Source of the DNA: Euonymus europaeus
Taxonomy: Eukaryota > Streptophyta > Magnoliopsida > Celastrales > Celastraceae
Assembly: GCA_963580455.1 (NCBI GenBank)
Contig: OY756964.1
Span: forward strand, 2,852,001 to 2,916,000
Length of the DNA: 64,000 nt
Direction: 5' to 3'
In this document: positions 11,881-24,164 of the stretch, one piece after another
How positions within the stretch are numbered: the stretch's first letter is position 1
Layout of the letters: the number at the start of each line of letters is the position of its first letter
Notes under the pieces: generated by a model
The model's input: the letters and a program-made list of their open reading frames with translations, nothing else
What the model was told of the DNA's origin: nothing
The model's database searches: none
Program-made: the position numbers and the translations under genes

Positions 11881-12338
11881 CGTCGCAAGATTTTGTTTTA
11901 TATTATTTTTTAAACAGAAAATTGTAGCAAAAAAATCCTGACACCGGTATTAAATTATTAATATTATTTTCGGCCGACATACTTTAAGCCCAAAAATCTA
12001 CTGGACTAATGCAGCCCAATTAGCTACAGATATGGGCCAGCCTATTTGCTGGACTTGTGAATTCTAATTTGAGAAAGCCCTAAAAGAGTCCAAGACCAGA
12101 TGTTTGGAACGAGAGGCTGTGGATTTCACACTCTCGTAGAATTAAATAATAATATTTGACAAATGAGATGTAACAATTTGGCCACTGTATTTATCCACAT
12201 TGAACCTGCGAATTATCAATACAGCTTGCAAATGCCCCACAACGGAGCTTTCTAACCATGACAGTTGCTGAATACAGCCCCAAACATCCCACAAACCGAG
12301 TATGATTGACTCATCTTTCAAGGAAAAGGTGAAATAGT
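11881..12338. other. Upstream region of NBP35
   Basis: This is intergenic DNA between NBP35 and the receptor-kinase fragment. It contains GGCCC/GGGCC-type motifs (for example ATGGGCCAGCC near 12033) of the site-II kind often seen upstream of housekeeping genes. No gene is seen. Confidence 0.4.
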
Positions 12339-12632
12339 TTAGTTTTCATTCTCGTTGGTAACATAACGGAAGTCGCAGGGAAAGTTTGCTGTCATTTCAC
12401 TGAAGACTTCCTTGTTCCAAGTTCCACTGGTCCAATATCTATGAGACCTATTCCACAGTATATAATACTGGTTGGTTCCATTTGGGTCCAACTCTAGATT
12501 GAAGAGGCCTGGTGCAGGATCTTGGTCATTTTTCCATGAAATAAGAATCTGGGTTTCTCTTCCTCCTGTACGTTTATTCAGTCCAAGTCTGCCACTAGGG
12601 AGCCATGTGTGTGTTGGATGATCGAAACTCTG
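12339..12632 (-). pseudogene. Orphan G-type lectin S-receptor kinase fragment
   Basis: The minus strand is open for 97 codons without a start codon. It reads as part of an S-receptor kinase ectodomain: QSFDHPTHTWLPSGRLGLNK, ISWKNDQDPAPGLFNLELDP, then NQYYILWNRSHRYWTSGTW, ending in YVTNENEN and a stop. This covers the end of the B-lectin domain and the start of the S-locus glycoprotein domain. No signal peptide, PAN or kinase domain is found nearby, so it is a gene fragment. It is closer in type to the At2g19130-like kinases than to the complete kinase at 31468-35470. A PTD to PTH change is seen in the usually conserved QSFDxPTDTxLPG motif. Confidence 0.8.
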
Positions 12633-13774
12633 TCATGAATAAATCTGTTGAGTTAGATTAGACCCATCTCGAACTAACGAAAATGCCCCTGATTGCATTG
12701 AACCAGTCAAACCTTTAAGCCCATTTGCCCATAAAAATTAATGGGGTTTTCTTCAAAAGTGTGTGGAATGGAAATATGGAATTCCCAGGATTAAAAAAAA
12801 CTCATTAATCTCTCCCGAAAATTTAATAAACTCCTACTCCTACTTATATTTCTTTCTCATCATTCATGCATCTATAGTAACAGTGCACTTCATCCCCGGC
12901 ATTTTACCTTATCGCATTTGCTGTCCTGAAACAAATGACACGTAAAAATATGTGGACGGTGGACACCAAAAGAGACCATCGATTGAGGGCGCACTAGATT
13001 GTGGGAATGCACTCATGGACATAAACTATAAATTGATGTGAAAACTAATTACCTTCTATTATTGAGGCTAAAAGGATAGAAAGTAATTTTAGTACAATTT
13101 TCCTTGATGATTCTACTTAATTTCTGAGTTTATCACACTATTTTAAATGATGTTAAATTTCATTCTCACCCATATAAATAATATTATTCACTGGCTTGAT
13201 TTTTGCAGATAAATCAGACTCGCATGACTTTATTTTTCTTGAGTTATCTCACTTAATAATACTTGAGAACCATGGGAAAAAAACGTTATTGAATAATTAA
13301 TGTTTTTAATTAAATTTCAAAGAAAAGAAAACTCTATTTGACATTTTTCAATTACTGTTTAAATCCAAATTATTATCATCTTCATTGTGTTGAGTTGTTC
13401 ACACACTGTCATCCGTTAGTGTCTCCGTCTTCAAAAAATCACTCACCAGAACAAAGGAAATTGTTTTTGGCTCTTCTTTGGGTTCCATTTTTAGATTTAT
13501 CATCTATCCCCATGCAGAATCCCTCTTAAAGTCCTCTTCTTGTTTATATATATATATAATTCTTCTTCTCTCGTTCCAATTCCAAACGAACACAATTTAA
13601 TATCATCTGCAAAGCCTAGAATCAACTCTTGCTAACAGAATCAATAACTAAAATCGTATGAAGTTGCCAACACAAGCTTAATTATGAAATATTTTCGGGG
13701 TAATATAATTGCTGAAAAAGATACCACAACCAAGAACCAAGAGATGTGTCTTCCAGTCGCGGCAAGAAATCATC
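12633..13774. other. Gene-free stretch and 3' flank of the LRR gene
   Basis: AT-rich DNA with a TATATATATATATA run near 13540-13556. Open frames at 12763-12945 and 13338-13529 are not recognisable. The segment just below 13775 is the 3'UTR of the leucine-rich-repeat gene. Confidence 0.4.
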
Positions 13775-15977
13775 TCAGAGTGCTCCCAAAGTTCCTTCAC
13801 TTCGACTCCTAGGAATTGATAACTCTGAGTTAAGGTTAAGAAGTCTGTTGCCAAAATAATAGAGGTGATGTTGATCCCCTGTGGTTGCTTTCGTGCCTCT
13901 TGGAGGTAGTGGTAGGCGGACATGCCTACCTCTGGATCGTTTAGGTGACATGACAGCTTGACTTCTATGACTATGAGTTGAAGATGATGGCCGTTGTGCA
14001 GCTAGACCATTACCAGCTTTCCTTGTACCTTTGTTTTCTGATCTAAGGCCACGATCACCTTGACGAGCACTGATTCCAAGTCGAACTGATCGGTCAGCAG
14101 CATCCTTTGAAGTCCTGACTTTAATAGGCTGCCGATTAAAATAAACAAGATGTGGAAGAAGGCCTTGCAAAGTTTTCTTCAGTTGTTCATCTCCAACATT
14201 CTTCTGGGCTGGGTTTCCTTATAGGCTGATTGCTTGCAAGGAATTGTAGTTAGCAGCAAGCTGGCCAAGACATTTGGCAGTAGAGATTTTATTGAAGCGC
14301 AGATCCAGCACAGTTAGTTTTAAGAGACGATGAAGCCCCTCCACCTCGTTAATCTTGTTTCCAGCCAGGTATAACTCTTTGAGAGAGGAACAAGAAGCCA
14401 GGCCTTTCAGCAAAATGACAAAGGGGAAGTAAATTGATAATAGCTCATAAAATAAACGATGCCATGAATTTAGACAATATGAAATTGGATTGCAGCATAT
14501 GATATACCATGTCCTATTCTCAATATCCGATTGTAGCTCAAATCCAGTACTCGAAGTCGAGTGAGTTCACGGAACCCCTCAATGGTGGAGATATTGTTTT
14601 TTGAGAGATTCAACACATGAAGTCCCCGAGGGAGTGCACCCGCAGTAATTCTCACTGGAAAGAATACGAATGCAAGCAAGTAATCAGTTGACAAAAATAA
14701 ATCACCAATAGAGAGAAGTTCAGCCTGAAACACAAACCTATGGCATTCGCTGACAAATTAAGTGCCCTCAGACTTACAAATGTACTAAGAAATGGAATCA
14801 CCACCAAACCGTGATTTGACAACTGAGCTGTGTTTGCCAAGGCACTCAAAGAAGAAATGTATCTTTTGGCAGCACCCATGCCAGGCGTGATCCTACTATC
14901 CAATTTTGCAGAGGTCAGACCATTAGAGACGGGTGAATCTCCATTCACCTGATTGTTAGAAGGAGATTCATTTGCCTCTTCAAGTGGGCAACAGTATTGA
15001 AGATCATTAACCCACTCCTCAATGCGCTTAATCTTAAAATTCCTGCTAGGAAACTCATCCCACCGCTCAAAAGAAGATTCACCTTGGATGTTCTTTCCAA
15101 ATACCTCATTGGTGGCTGGTATTATCCAGTCCTTAGCTACAGAAGAATAATTATAGGAATCATAACCATCATCAACAGAAACTTCAAAGATGTTTTTATC
15201 AGTTTCATGCTCCTTTTCATGTCCTTGTTCTTGCAGTATCTGCTCTTCAAACTCATGAGTGGAAACTTCTTTCTGCCTCATATCAAAAACATGTAGGTCT
15301 TCAAAAGATTTTGATTGCTGTGCTAAAGATTTGAAAAGAGAATATTTTCCAGAAGCCGGTGACAAATGACCAACGTTGCACAAAGAACGAGATCTCACGA
15401 GGACAAGAGGGGTGCAAGGTGAGTGATCACCTGAATCATTAGCATACTCACCAGATAAAAAGTTATCAGAAGTTTCAGGACCACCTTTCTCCAAATGTTG
15501 AGTTTCTCCAATTGAGAAGTTTGATATATTATTAACATGATCAGAACTTACGTGGAGAGAACCTGAGTTCTTACCCTGTCGATGCTCACTGTTGGGGCTT
15601 ACTACTGGATCCCTACTGCCTTCTGGTAGCACGCCAGAAGAAAATTCTTGATCTGTCTCATCCTCAGTATTGTTGTCACCAGGATTTATCCCCTCCAGGC
15701 ATAGTCCACTTCCAAGAGACTGACTTTTCATAAGATGGCCCTTTTGAAGGAACCCAGTGTCTCTCTCCGGAGTGAATTTTCCCTTAGTTTCCTCTGATTT
15801 CCAGCCACGTTCAACAGAAATTAATGAACTTGTGAGTTGATGACTACAGGCCCTAGTTGGGCTATAAGATTGTGCTGATGAGTTTAAGGCAGTAGAATCA
15901 GATGACGGCTTTAGAGCTTGAATTTGGGGAATATCTTGCAAAGTCTTCTGCATTGCTTCAGTAGAAGGCTGAACCAT
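13775..15977 (-). CDS. LRR protein (outer-arm dynein light chain 1-like) with an in-frame stop
   Basis: Coding exons 15977-14738, 14654-14508 and 14403-13775 join in phase for 671 codons before the terminal stop. Residues 1 to about 390 are a low-complexity, serine-rich region with KKYISSL-type basic patches. LRRs follow (LRALNLSANAI, LHVLNLSKNNIS, LRVLDLSYNRI, LKELYLAGNKI, LTVLDLRFNKI). Then come the conserved GNPAQKNVGDEQLKKTLQGL cap and a basic tail ending RSRSEGTLGAL. This is the plant family annotated as 'outer arm dynein light chain 1' (Arabidopsis At4g03260/At1g78230). The name comes from LRR similarity; flowering plants have no axonemal dynein and the role is unknown. Codon 524 is TAA (14221-14219) where the motif ISLEGNP expects a GAA/GAG glutamate. 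If real, it truncates the protein to 523 residues, although the 147 codons beyond it stay open. Confidence 0.85.
14219..14221 (-). other. Premature TAA in the LRR gene
   Basis: The minus strand reads ATC AGC CTA TAA GGA AAC CCA: I-S-L-stop-G-N-P. A single G-to-T change would restore glutamate. There is no splice arrangement nearby that removes it without breaking the LRR. Confidence 0.85.
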
Positions 15978-17640
15978 TTTCTGATAGATAAGTAAGAGCT
16001 AAAGTAAGAAGGAGCCAAGAAAAATGACTGCAACCACTACATCTTGGTGCCAATAACAAAATCGATTATTTACTTACCTTTGTCTTGCGAGAATTAATTG
16101 TGTGAGCATGGAAGCACAAAAACCTAAACATTCTGTAGATACTGATGCGAGCTACTTCCACACTCAACCTACTTGTGCATTACATACAAAATCAACAGAT
16201 CATCCCTTCAATAACCTCATTGATTTCTGCAACTCCAAATCTAAACCAAAGTTGCATAGAAAATATGAAATTGTACCATCATGCTTCCAGGACTTTTCAA
16301 ACGGGAACCTTAGCCATAATCAAGAGATAGGCCCTCCAAAAGACGACTCAATCTCCAAATGTGTGATGATCTTGATCTTCGTAAAACACAAACAAATATC
16401 ACTCCTTCGCTTTTACCCCACACCCACCTAGAGGTGAGAGTAGAGCTAGATTTTGTTGCAGCTGCCAGAGTGAAAGTAACCTTTGCCAAGTAGGAAACAC
16501 CTGTCCCTTGAGTGCATGAGAGATACTAGCCTGCAAGTGAAATGAAAACCGAAAAATCAGAGACTCTCTTATACATAGAAAACAAAGAAAAATGCACCAA
16601 CTTCACTGCATAACTCTAGTTGCAAGTTCCAATGATGATATGGTGGAAAGTACAATGACCAACATAGCATAAAATAGCATTGTTAATCTTTGGAAAGGAA
16701 ACACCGAAGAAAGAGATGGAATGTAAGTTAAATCAAGTCATGCGTTGTTTCCAATCTACCCTCAACCTCTCCCGCATTGGATGTCCAATCCAACTGTCTC
16801 CAGAATGCTGGGATAAAAAGGAGGATATCCCATACGAGCTTCCCTTATGCTTATCACCAATCGTATCTTATTGAACCAAGATGAAAAAATTACAACTGTC
16901 AATGGGAAACTAAAGCCAAAACAAAATTGCAGCTAACATCTAACAGCAGAATACTTTAACTCTATTAACAGGAAAAAAAAATGCTCCCACTTTTTACAAG
17001 CCAAAAGGTTGCAGAGGCCAGATAGAACAAATAAAATATAATTTAGAAACAGAGAGCAACCCTACGATTAAAAAAAAAATTCCAAAAACTTCAAGATCCC
17101 CAGAATTGGATATTTTTCTCTAAACCCTTAGCACTCAATAAGAGCAAATCTCGAAATTGTCTCTTTTCAAGAAAACAGGAGGTTCAACATGTTAATGATA
17201 GCAGCAAAAATCTCGAACAATAGAAAACAATCAATTAGCGAGCCTATCACAGAGTATACAAATCAAACACAAAAAAGCTCGAAAACTGTTGCTCAATAAG
17301 AATTCCAGATAACGAGCAATCACCATCAGTACACACGAATTCAACCCTTGCTCATAAAATAGACGGAGTACTTGAATTGGGGGCTAAGAATAAGCAATGA
17401 AACAAGCAAACCAATGACAAATACAATCTTCGAATCATATTCAACGAGAATTGATGAATGACATGTAATCATTAAACGAAGAAACAACAAAAAAACCAAG
17501 TAGAGAGATCTTACCAACGCTAGCCAGATTGAGTTCCTGTAAGGGAGGGCAACCGGGAGAAAAGAGCGTTATTACTGTTAAATGTATCAACTTACGTATA
17601 TCATGACCGAGTCCGACTATTCTATTCCAACGGACGGCGC
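15978..17640 (-). other. 5'UTR exons and introns of the LRR gene
   Basis: Consensus splice sites suggest a leader of three parts. A first exon ends at 17515 (TTG|GTAAGATC). A second spans about 16530-16078 (TTGCAG|GCTAG to AAAG|GTAAGTAA). The third starts at 15980, three bases before the ATG. The spliced-out DNA contains no recognisable gene. The boundaries are inferred from motifs only. Confidence 0.5.
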
Positions 17641-18427
17641 GAAAGATCGCTTAAACGCTTAGGCCAAAATCGACGGCTCTGATTGCCAAGCAGAAACCCA
17701 AAAGGAGATTGTATTTATCTGGTAATTCTATTACGATATTGAAGACAAATTATTAAATTGCACGGAAAACACGTTTGGAATTGAAATAATAATAAAAAAG
17801 CAGTAAATTGAGTCCGCAAAATAAAAGGAAGGTGCATGGTGTGGAATGTTGTGCTGCTCGATCGGAATCGGATGCTTCACAAAAGGAGCGAATTATGTCC
17901 ATCTCTTCTAGAATTGGTGGTTTGAATATATTTGCTTCTCTCTTTCAAGGAAATAAAGACTACTTTATTTGTTTCTATAGACCACTATTTTCTTTTTGCA
18001 TATTTCGTGTTCCTATCTCAAATTCTAGATGTGTTCGTGTACTAAAAGTGTGCATGTATTGAGTTAAAAATTGTGTGCCAATAAGGGCTCTCTTTATCAA
18101 TTGGTTGATATATACTAGGGCCGGCCTTGATGATGCCAGCTTACTACGGCCTAAGAAAAGAATAGACAAAGAAATGCAAGTATTTTGTGCGTGTAAACGA
18201 TAGAATATCTTATGACTGCTTAAATAATCTAGGATTATCATGGGCTTAATATTCTATCGTTGTGAACCCGTTACTTAATGGGCTGAGAAAAATCCTGCTG
18301 GATCCAGCCCATCAAAGAAGATTGAAGACGTGGTCTTGGCCCATTCTACTTCCTTGGACTAAATTTTGGCCAAGTCGTAGAAGTATGCACCGGACAGTCC
18401 GTCTTGCTGTGCTACTCGGTACTCACG
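17641..18427. other. Divergent promoter region between the LRR gene and frataxin
   Basis: This roughly 790-bp interval lies between two genes transcribed away from each other. Near frataxin there are GGGCT/AGCCC motifs and TTGGCCCATT (near 18335-18345), site-II-like elements common in promoters of nuclear genes for organelle proteins. No open frame here is convincing. Confidence 0.45.
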
Positions 18428-20317
18428 ATGGCTTCAAAGCTGCTCCCCGTGAGAAGATTCTCAGGATTTGTTAAATCTCGGCGTCCTTTTCTGCCTAATC
18501 CTTCTTGTTCGACTCAGAGATCGCGCGCTTTGCGTCCTGAAGCTTGTATTAATCCCCTCGTTAGCTCAAACACTGATGTCTTTCCTTCGTCGGCCCCTTC
18601 CAGAAACTTCTGCTCGCGTCCTTTCAACCTCGACGAGTCTCTGGGCCCTGCCACCATTGATTACCGGTACTCACTAACCACTCTTACTCTTTCTTTTCTT
18701 TTTCCCTTCATTTTAACAAAACATTAAACGATAATTTTAGCATCTGTTCTGTTTCGGTCGCGGAGAAACGATGGTTGTTGAATGTTGAGGTTTCTTTTTC
18801 AATTTTGAATAGGATATGCAATCTTTTATTGAGTTCCTATCATTGAAGTAGATTACATCATATTTTTTTAGTTCATACATGAGTAAAATTTTCCTTTGTT
18901 TTCCTTGTATTCGTGTAAGTTTGCGTAATTATTCTAATGATTAACGTGGATACAGTTCTCTTCTGCAGGAGGAAGATTTTCAAAGACTAGCTGATTTAAC
19001 AATCCATGACCTGCAAGAGAAACTTGAGGTATTTCTCTTATTGTTCAAAGTGTTTGCATCGTTATGTGCTCGGGGCAATATGGCTATTAGCTATTGCCAT
19101 ATAGGTGCTCCAAACTGTTCTATGCGCGTGTGTCCAAAGTTCTATGTAAACAACCTTTAATTTTGACATTGTATTGTGCTGCAATTGACATGCGGAATTC
19201 TGCACCAACCCAGTCTATTGCTGCGTGATTGTGATGTTTATTCTAATTCTTATATGAAATTGTGGTGCTGAGCAGGAATATGGTGATAGCATCCAAATTG
19301 ATGGATTCGACGTCGACTATGGGGTAACTATGATGATTAGTGTTTGAAGATGGGATACTATTTCTGAAAGTTTATATTGACTGATATAGTTTGTGTTTGC
19401 ATTTAATAGAGTGATGTTTTAACTGTAAAACTTGGGTCTTTGGGCACTTATGTGTTGAACAAACAAACTCCAAATAGACAAATTTGGTTGTCTTCCCCTG
19501 TGAGGTATGAATGGTTCTTGTCTTCTACAGTTTTGAATTTCTATACTTCTTCTTTTTCTGCTCTATTTAATTTTATTTTCCATGGAGCTTAACAGTCTTA
19601 TTAATGTAAAGCACCAAGAAGTTGTGAAACAATTATTTTATAGTGACCAAGGAGAGAATATCGAGGCTACTATTTATATTGAGCCACCACTTAAGAGTTT
19701 TCTTTAAAGGCATTTTTGTTTCTTCCCAACTAAACTTTCCAAGAGATGGTTAATGAGTGATTGTTATCTTGTTCTGATTCTTTGATCTGAAAAACCAACA
19801 CAGATCATTAAGCTCCTTGTTGAAACATTGAACTCTAACCCATGATAATCCAATTTAAGCATAGTTACAAGTCTTTCTAGTCCATGAATCCATCTGCAAT
19901 AAGAAGATGATTGTTAACAGTTTCTTACTTAATCTGGAAAAGATAAGCATCGATTCACTTCAAAATGATTGAATATGTCGTCTAGTCAGGTCTATTTGTA
20001 GGATCCTCAACTTATAGCCAAAAGCTAGTGTTTAGAGGATATGTTATATATTTACTCCTTAAGTTCGATTGACTCCTTGACTATAGATAATCAGATATGG
20101 TTGTCTTACCAACTATTTTTGTTGTACCCTGCACTGAGAAATGATTTTCTCAATTTGTCTGTAATCTGAAATCTGTATTTTATGCAGTGGTCCATCCAGG
20201 TATGATTGGGATAAAGACGTTCAAACTTGGGTTTATAGGCGAACAGGAGCAAAATTGTATGAAGTACTTGAAACTGAGTTGAAGCAACTGTGTGATGAAC
20301 CAATCGGCCTTTCTTGA
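18428..20317 (+). CDS. FH: Frataxin, mitochondrial
   Basis: Five exons (18428-18666, 18956-19028, 19276-19323, 19410-19504, 20188-20317) splice in frame to 194 residues, all with GT-AG borders. The first about 75 residues are rich in Arg, Ser and Pro and poor in acids, as in a mitochondrial targeting peptide. The frataxin fold follows: the acidic helix ([20 protein letters not shown]), then [44 protein letters not shown] and the C-terminal helix. Frataxin binds the ISC assembly complex in the matrix and regulates cysteine desulfurase and iron delivery during Fe-S cluster synthesis. The conserved acidic ridge and the NRQIWxSSP motif are intact. The gene looks functional. The start is the in-frame ATG before [11 protein letters not shown]; the open frame extends further upstream without need. 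Confidence 0.96.
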
Positions 20318-21195
20318 ACTGTATGTTCCACCAGATACTCATACTTTGATTTATATCTTTTTATAAGCAGCACTGGCATGCTAGTGGAATATCTATGTTT
20401 ATAGTCTTTGCTTCACTGTTTATCTATGTTAAGATTTTGATCCCTTGTTAATTTTATTCGACAAATGTATTTGAAGTCTTGTCCGGCTGCCAGTCAGCAT
20501 CATTTATGAATAATATATCAAGGCTTCTTTGCCTAGGTGGGCAGTTTTATCAGCATCAGGTAGCTTTGGTGGTGGTTGCAGACTTGCAGTTGTTAGCATA
20601 ATGAATTATTTGATCTTTTCATGGAACAGGTAGTACTAATCAGTTGCTTAGGGCTTCCATCCTACATACTGTTGGAGTCTTATTGCCTGTAAAATTAGTG
20701 GAAACCTCTTATCTAGCATGTCTCCTTTACGTCAACTTCTTGCCAAATTGCCATCAAAATAAAGTAGCATTGTCAATTTGCCATAATCATGTATTAAGTA
20801 TTAACCAGCTATGGAAGTGAACAACAAGGTTAAGCATTGATTTACTACGATGCAGAATCAGAGCAAACGTTCATGAACTTGTGGATTCTATTGAATCTAT
20901 TTGAGAAAAATCTATTTAGGGTTGACGTGTAGTGCGAAGTATAGCTTCACAGCTCCTAAATATGATTTGATTTGGGTGGCGTGGAGGGTTAGTGTTGGAT
21001 AAATTGCATTTTAGTTGGATAATTATTAAACATTTTACTTTAGTTCAAACTCCTGTGTTTCAGTTTGACTTATTTGGTTGCTACTGTATCCTGGGATTTG
21101 ACGAGATTAATTGATTCATTGGACCTCCGGTCACGTTCATTAAAATAAAAGGTGAATTCCAAATACCCAAATTCACTCCAATCCACGTCTCTGCC
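20318..21195. other. 3' flank of frataxin
   Basis: Contains the frataxin 3'UTR and AT-rich intergenic DNA. I see no gene. Confidence 0.4.
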
Positions 21196-21523
21196 AGGGG
21201 TGGTAAAATTATGTTTTGTCCGAATAACCGAATTTGTTCGATTAGGATTGAATTAAGATTAAATTAAATTTAAACGCAAGTTATCTTCTGAAATTTGGGT
21301 CTAAACATAAGCTTTGTTTGGTTTAAAATTGGAATCGGGTCTTAAACAAAAATTGTCTGATTAATGACTTGGGTTAAATTATTGTTCGATTTATTTGTTG
21401 GAATTTAAATCAATTCAATCTTTATTTCAATATGGGTTAAGATTCATACATGTAATCAATCTAGGATTTGGTTATGTAAATATTTCTTAAACATCTCATG
21501 TTATTCGATTTTTCACCACCTCT
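21196..21523. mobile_element. Putative MITE with AGGGGTGG termini
   Basis: The segment begins AGGGGTGGTAAAATTATGTT and ends ATTTTTCACCACCTCT. The end is the reverse complement of AGAGGTGGTGAAAAAT, so the ends form imperfect inverted repeats of about 14 bp. The interior is made of phrases such as TTCGATTTATTTGTTGG and GGGTCTAAACATAAGC that recur in related form elsewhere in the window (5580-5779, 7942-8689, 28030-28310). No coding capacity. I could not see a clear target duplication, so the class is uncertain. Confidence 0.45.
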
Positions 21524-21596
21524 ATTTGAGTTGAATGAGCCTGTTCGATTCGTACATTTTTTCAATATAAGATGATATAATATTCAACTTCTAGAC

Positions 21597-21692
21597 ATTC
21601 AAATATGATGTGAAAAATAACGAACGGATGTCTACATATCTCTCATTCAAATATGATGTGAAAAATAACGAACGGATGTCTACATATCTCTC
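21597..21692. repeat. Two tandem 48-bp repeats
   Basis: Units 21597-21644 and 21645-21692 (starting ATTCAAATATGATGTGAAAA) appear identical, indicating a recent duplication. Confidence 0.88.
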
Positions 21693-22951
21693 GATTTAAA
21701 AATTTATCTTTTTTCATTTTAAAATATTTCTCTAAATTTTTTTTTTCAAATTTTACATTTTTTCTATCACTCTCTTGATACATTTTAAAATTCTGAATGT
21801 CGTTCATTATTTTTCACAGGTATCTTTCAATGTCTAAAAATTGAGCTTTCTAGCAAAACTCCGAGTGGACGATCAATAAATTAATATCTTCAATCACACC
21901 ATCGCCAGAATCCTAAGATCAATCAACGAAGAGGAATCCATGACGTCTGCACGGTTATTTAGAGAGTTTCAGAAGCATACAATCACCACCACACAAAACA
22001 CCCTTTTCCCTCTGACAAATCTCCACCACATCTATATATCCCATTCTTTTCTTTCCTCCCAAGTGATTCTCTTTCTATTAACGATCCCCAATAAATTTCA
22101 CAAAAGAAAAAAAGAGATATTAACCGACAACCCTCTCTTCTAAATTTATGAAAGCATTTATGATGCTTCTGACGTAATAAATGCATTTTTAGAGCAGTTA
22201 TATTTATTCAAAATATTATTCTCATGTTACATTTAAATATGTGGCATATTTTAATTATTAATTATAAATATATATGTAGAAACTATTTGAAATTCAGTCA
22301 TGTTTGTTTTAGAATATACGCTAGTATATACTATGTCATCCATACTCTCAGATACTCTGAACTTTTACCCTCTACGAAAGTTGATACTCTATAAATATAT
22401 TCTGATCCAAACGAAATGTTATAGTTTAAATTACTTGAGAGTCAAACAATAGTTACATTTTTAATGGCCCGTGAAAAGTTTCTATTGTCCCTTTTAATGA
22501 GGCATGATAAAAAGTGCACTCCATTGGCCGAATTTGATGGGACAAACATGGTGGCATGGACATAGCAAGAGTCAATTGTACACCATGAATTTTTTTTGGG
22601 AACTAGTCATTCCAGCCCAACTCCAGCTTCAACGACTAGGACTAATCCAGTAACCCTGTTAGCTATCTCTTTCTGGCATAGACTCTTCGTCGATTCTTCT
22701 ACTTGTTGGTTCCTTTTCTCTGGAATGCAAAATTGCAAAGCTTTCTTTCAAATCTTATATTATTACACAATTATACTTGTTTGTTTCACATAGACGATAC
22801 TTGATACCCTTTATTATTTTTTATATTTTCAGATGCATAATTAATAACATAAAAAAATCGAGGGTGTTGTCTCCGAACTCTCACTTAACTTTGCATGGAT
22901 AACCTCTCTCGACCATTGATCACAATATCATTCCATGATCAGTATTTATTA
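21693..22951. other. Gene-free stretch
   Basis: AT-rich. Small open frames (for example 21940-22143 and 22596-22793) match nothing I recognise. No gene is supported. Confidence 0.4.
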
Positions 22952-23185
22952 CTCATTCCGTTTCAAAATATATGTCGTTTAAGGTTTTGACACAAGAATT
23001 AAGAAAACTATTAATATTAGTAAAAAATAAATGTGTTAGACAAAAATACCCTTATTAATTACTCTCATTTCTCACAAATTTCCATTTACTTTTGTTTTTA
23101 ACGATAAGAGTAAATTTGCAAAAAAATAGATTAATCATGCTTTGGAATCATAAAACGAGAAATATTTTGAAAACGGAGGGAATAG
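22952..23185. mobile_element. Stowaway-like MITE
   Basis: Starts CTCATTCCGTTTCAAAATAT and ends AATATTTTGAAAACGGAGGG-AATAG, an imperfect inverted repeat. It is flanked by TA on both sides. The ends carry the CTCCCTCCGT-type terminus of Stowaway elements. Confidence 0.6.
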
Positions 23186-23195
23186 TAAATTAATA

Positions 23196-23427
23196 CTCTC
23201 TCCGTCTCATTTTAGCTATCTTCCTTTGAACGTTCTTCTTTTTAAGGAAACATATATTTAATGCAATTTAAGTATATAAAATAATCATATTATTCCTCTT
23301 ATTTATTTTAAATGAATGGTGGGAGTCCAATATTTTTATTTCTTAGATTAATACAGAAAAATTAAACTAATTTTGGGATAATTCAAAATAGAAAGATGGA
23401 TAATCAAAATTCGACCTTGGTAGGGAG
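23196..23427. mobile_element. Second Stowaway-like MITE
   Basis: Starts CTCTCTCCGTCTCATTTTAG after TA and ends GGTAGGGAG before TA, only 10 bp from the preceding MITE. The inner inverted repeat (GCTATCTTCC and GAAAGATGGATAA) is imperfect, so the call is weaker than for the other two MITEs. Confidence 0.5.
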
Positions 23428-24164
23428 TATTTGTTAAAATTGTAGAGTTTCGGTTTCAATAAAGTTTGGAATACCAAACCACATAAAAGTCTAAGGCTAA
23501 CACCCACTTAATGCGATGGCCGTCCCTAAACGTTACATTACACGTTAATGTATTAATTTATTTTTTAAAAAAAATGTGAGGACGATAATCAACACGTTTG
23601 CCCTCCGGGGGCCCATATTATTTCAAATAAACAATTATAAATATCACCCTAACCTAAGCCTAATTAAAAAAAAACTAACCAATAAGATCAAGATTGGTCA
23701 CGTGGATTGGACTTGCCGATTGAGTGATCGTTGATTTGTTTTTGTCATGCAAACAAATCGTGGCCATGCCATTATGCAACTCCTCTGACAATTTTTGTGT
23801 GGCTGATGATCAACCCAAATCCATCAAGTGGTTGGAGTTGCAAGTTTCAAATGCCTCTGTGCACCAAAATACTAAAAACACTAGTCTCTCTGATTCCGCA
23901 TATCAACAAAAGCTGTTAGGCCAATAACCCATATGACACAAAAGTTATGCAATATCCAATGTATCAGACCATCATCCTTTTCAATTACTAACTTGACAAC
24001 CTATAAAGTCCCTAACTTCAATTCTTTGGTTGCTTGATTTGTGCTGAATATTACATTCTCTTACACGAAATGCCTTTGAGCATTCTTGAATATATATAAT
24101 ATATGACTCATTTCAGAGATCAATTAAAGCAAAACCTCTCTATTCTATATTATTAGATAATGGG
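23428..24164. other. Gene-free stretch
   Basis: An open frame at 23724-23927 has no recognisable relatives. The rest is AT-rich intergenic DNA. Confidence 0.4.

Noticed and set aside
14997..15296. 99-residue plus-strand open frame with hydrophobic stretches
   Set aside because: Antisense to the low-complexity part of the LRR gene, whose exon is supported by splicing and family motifs.
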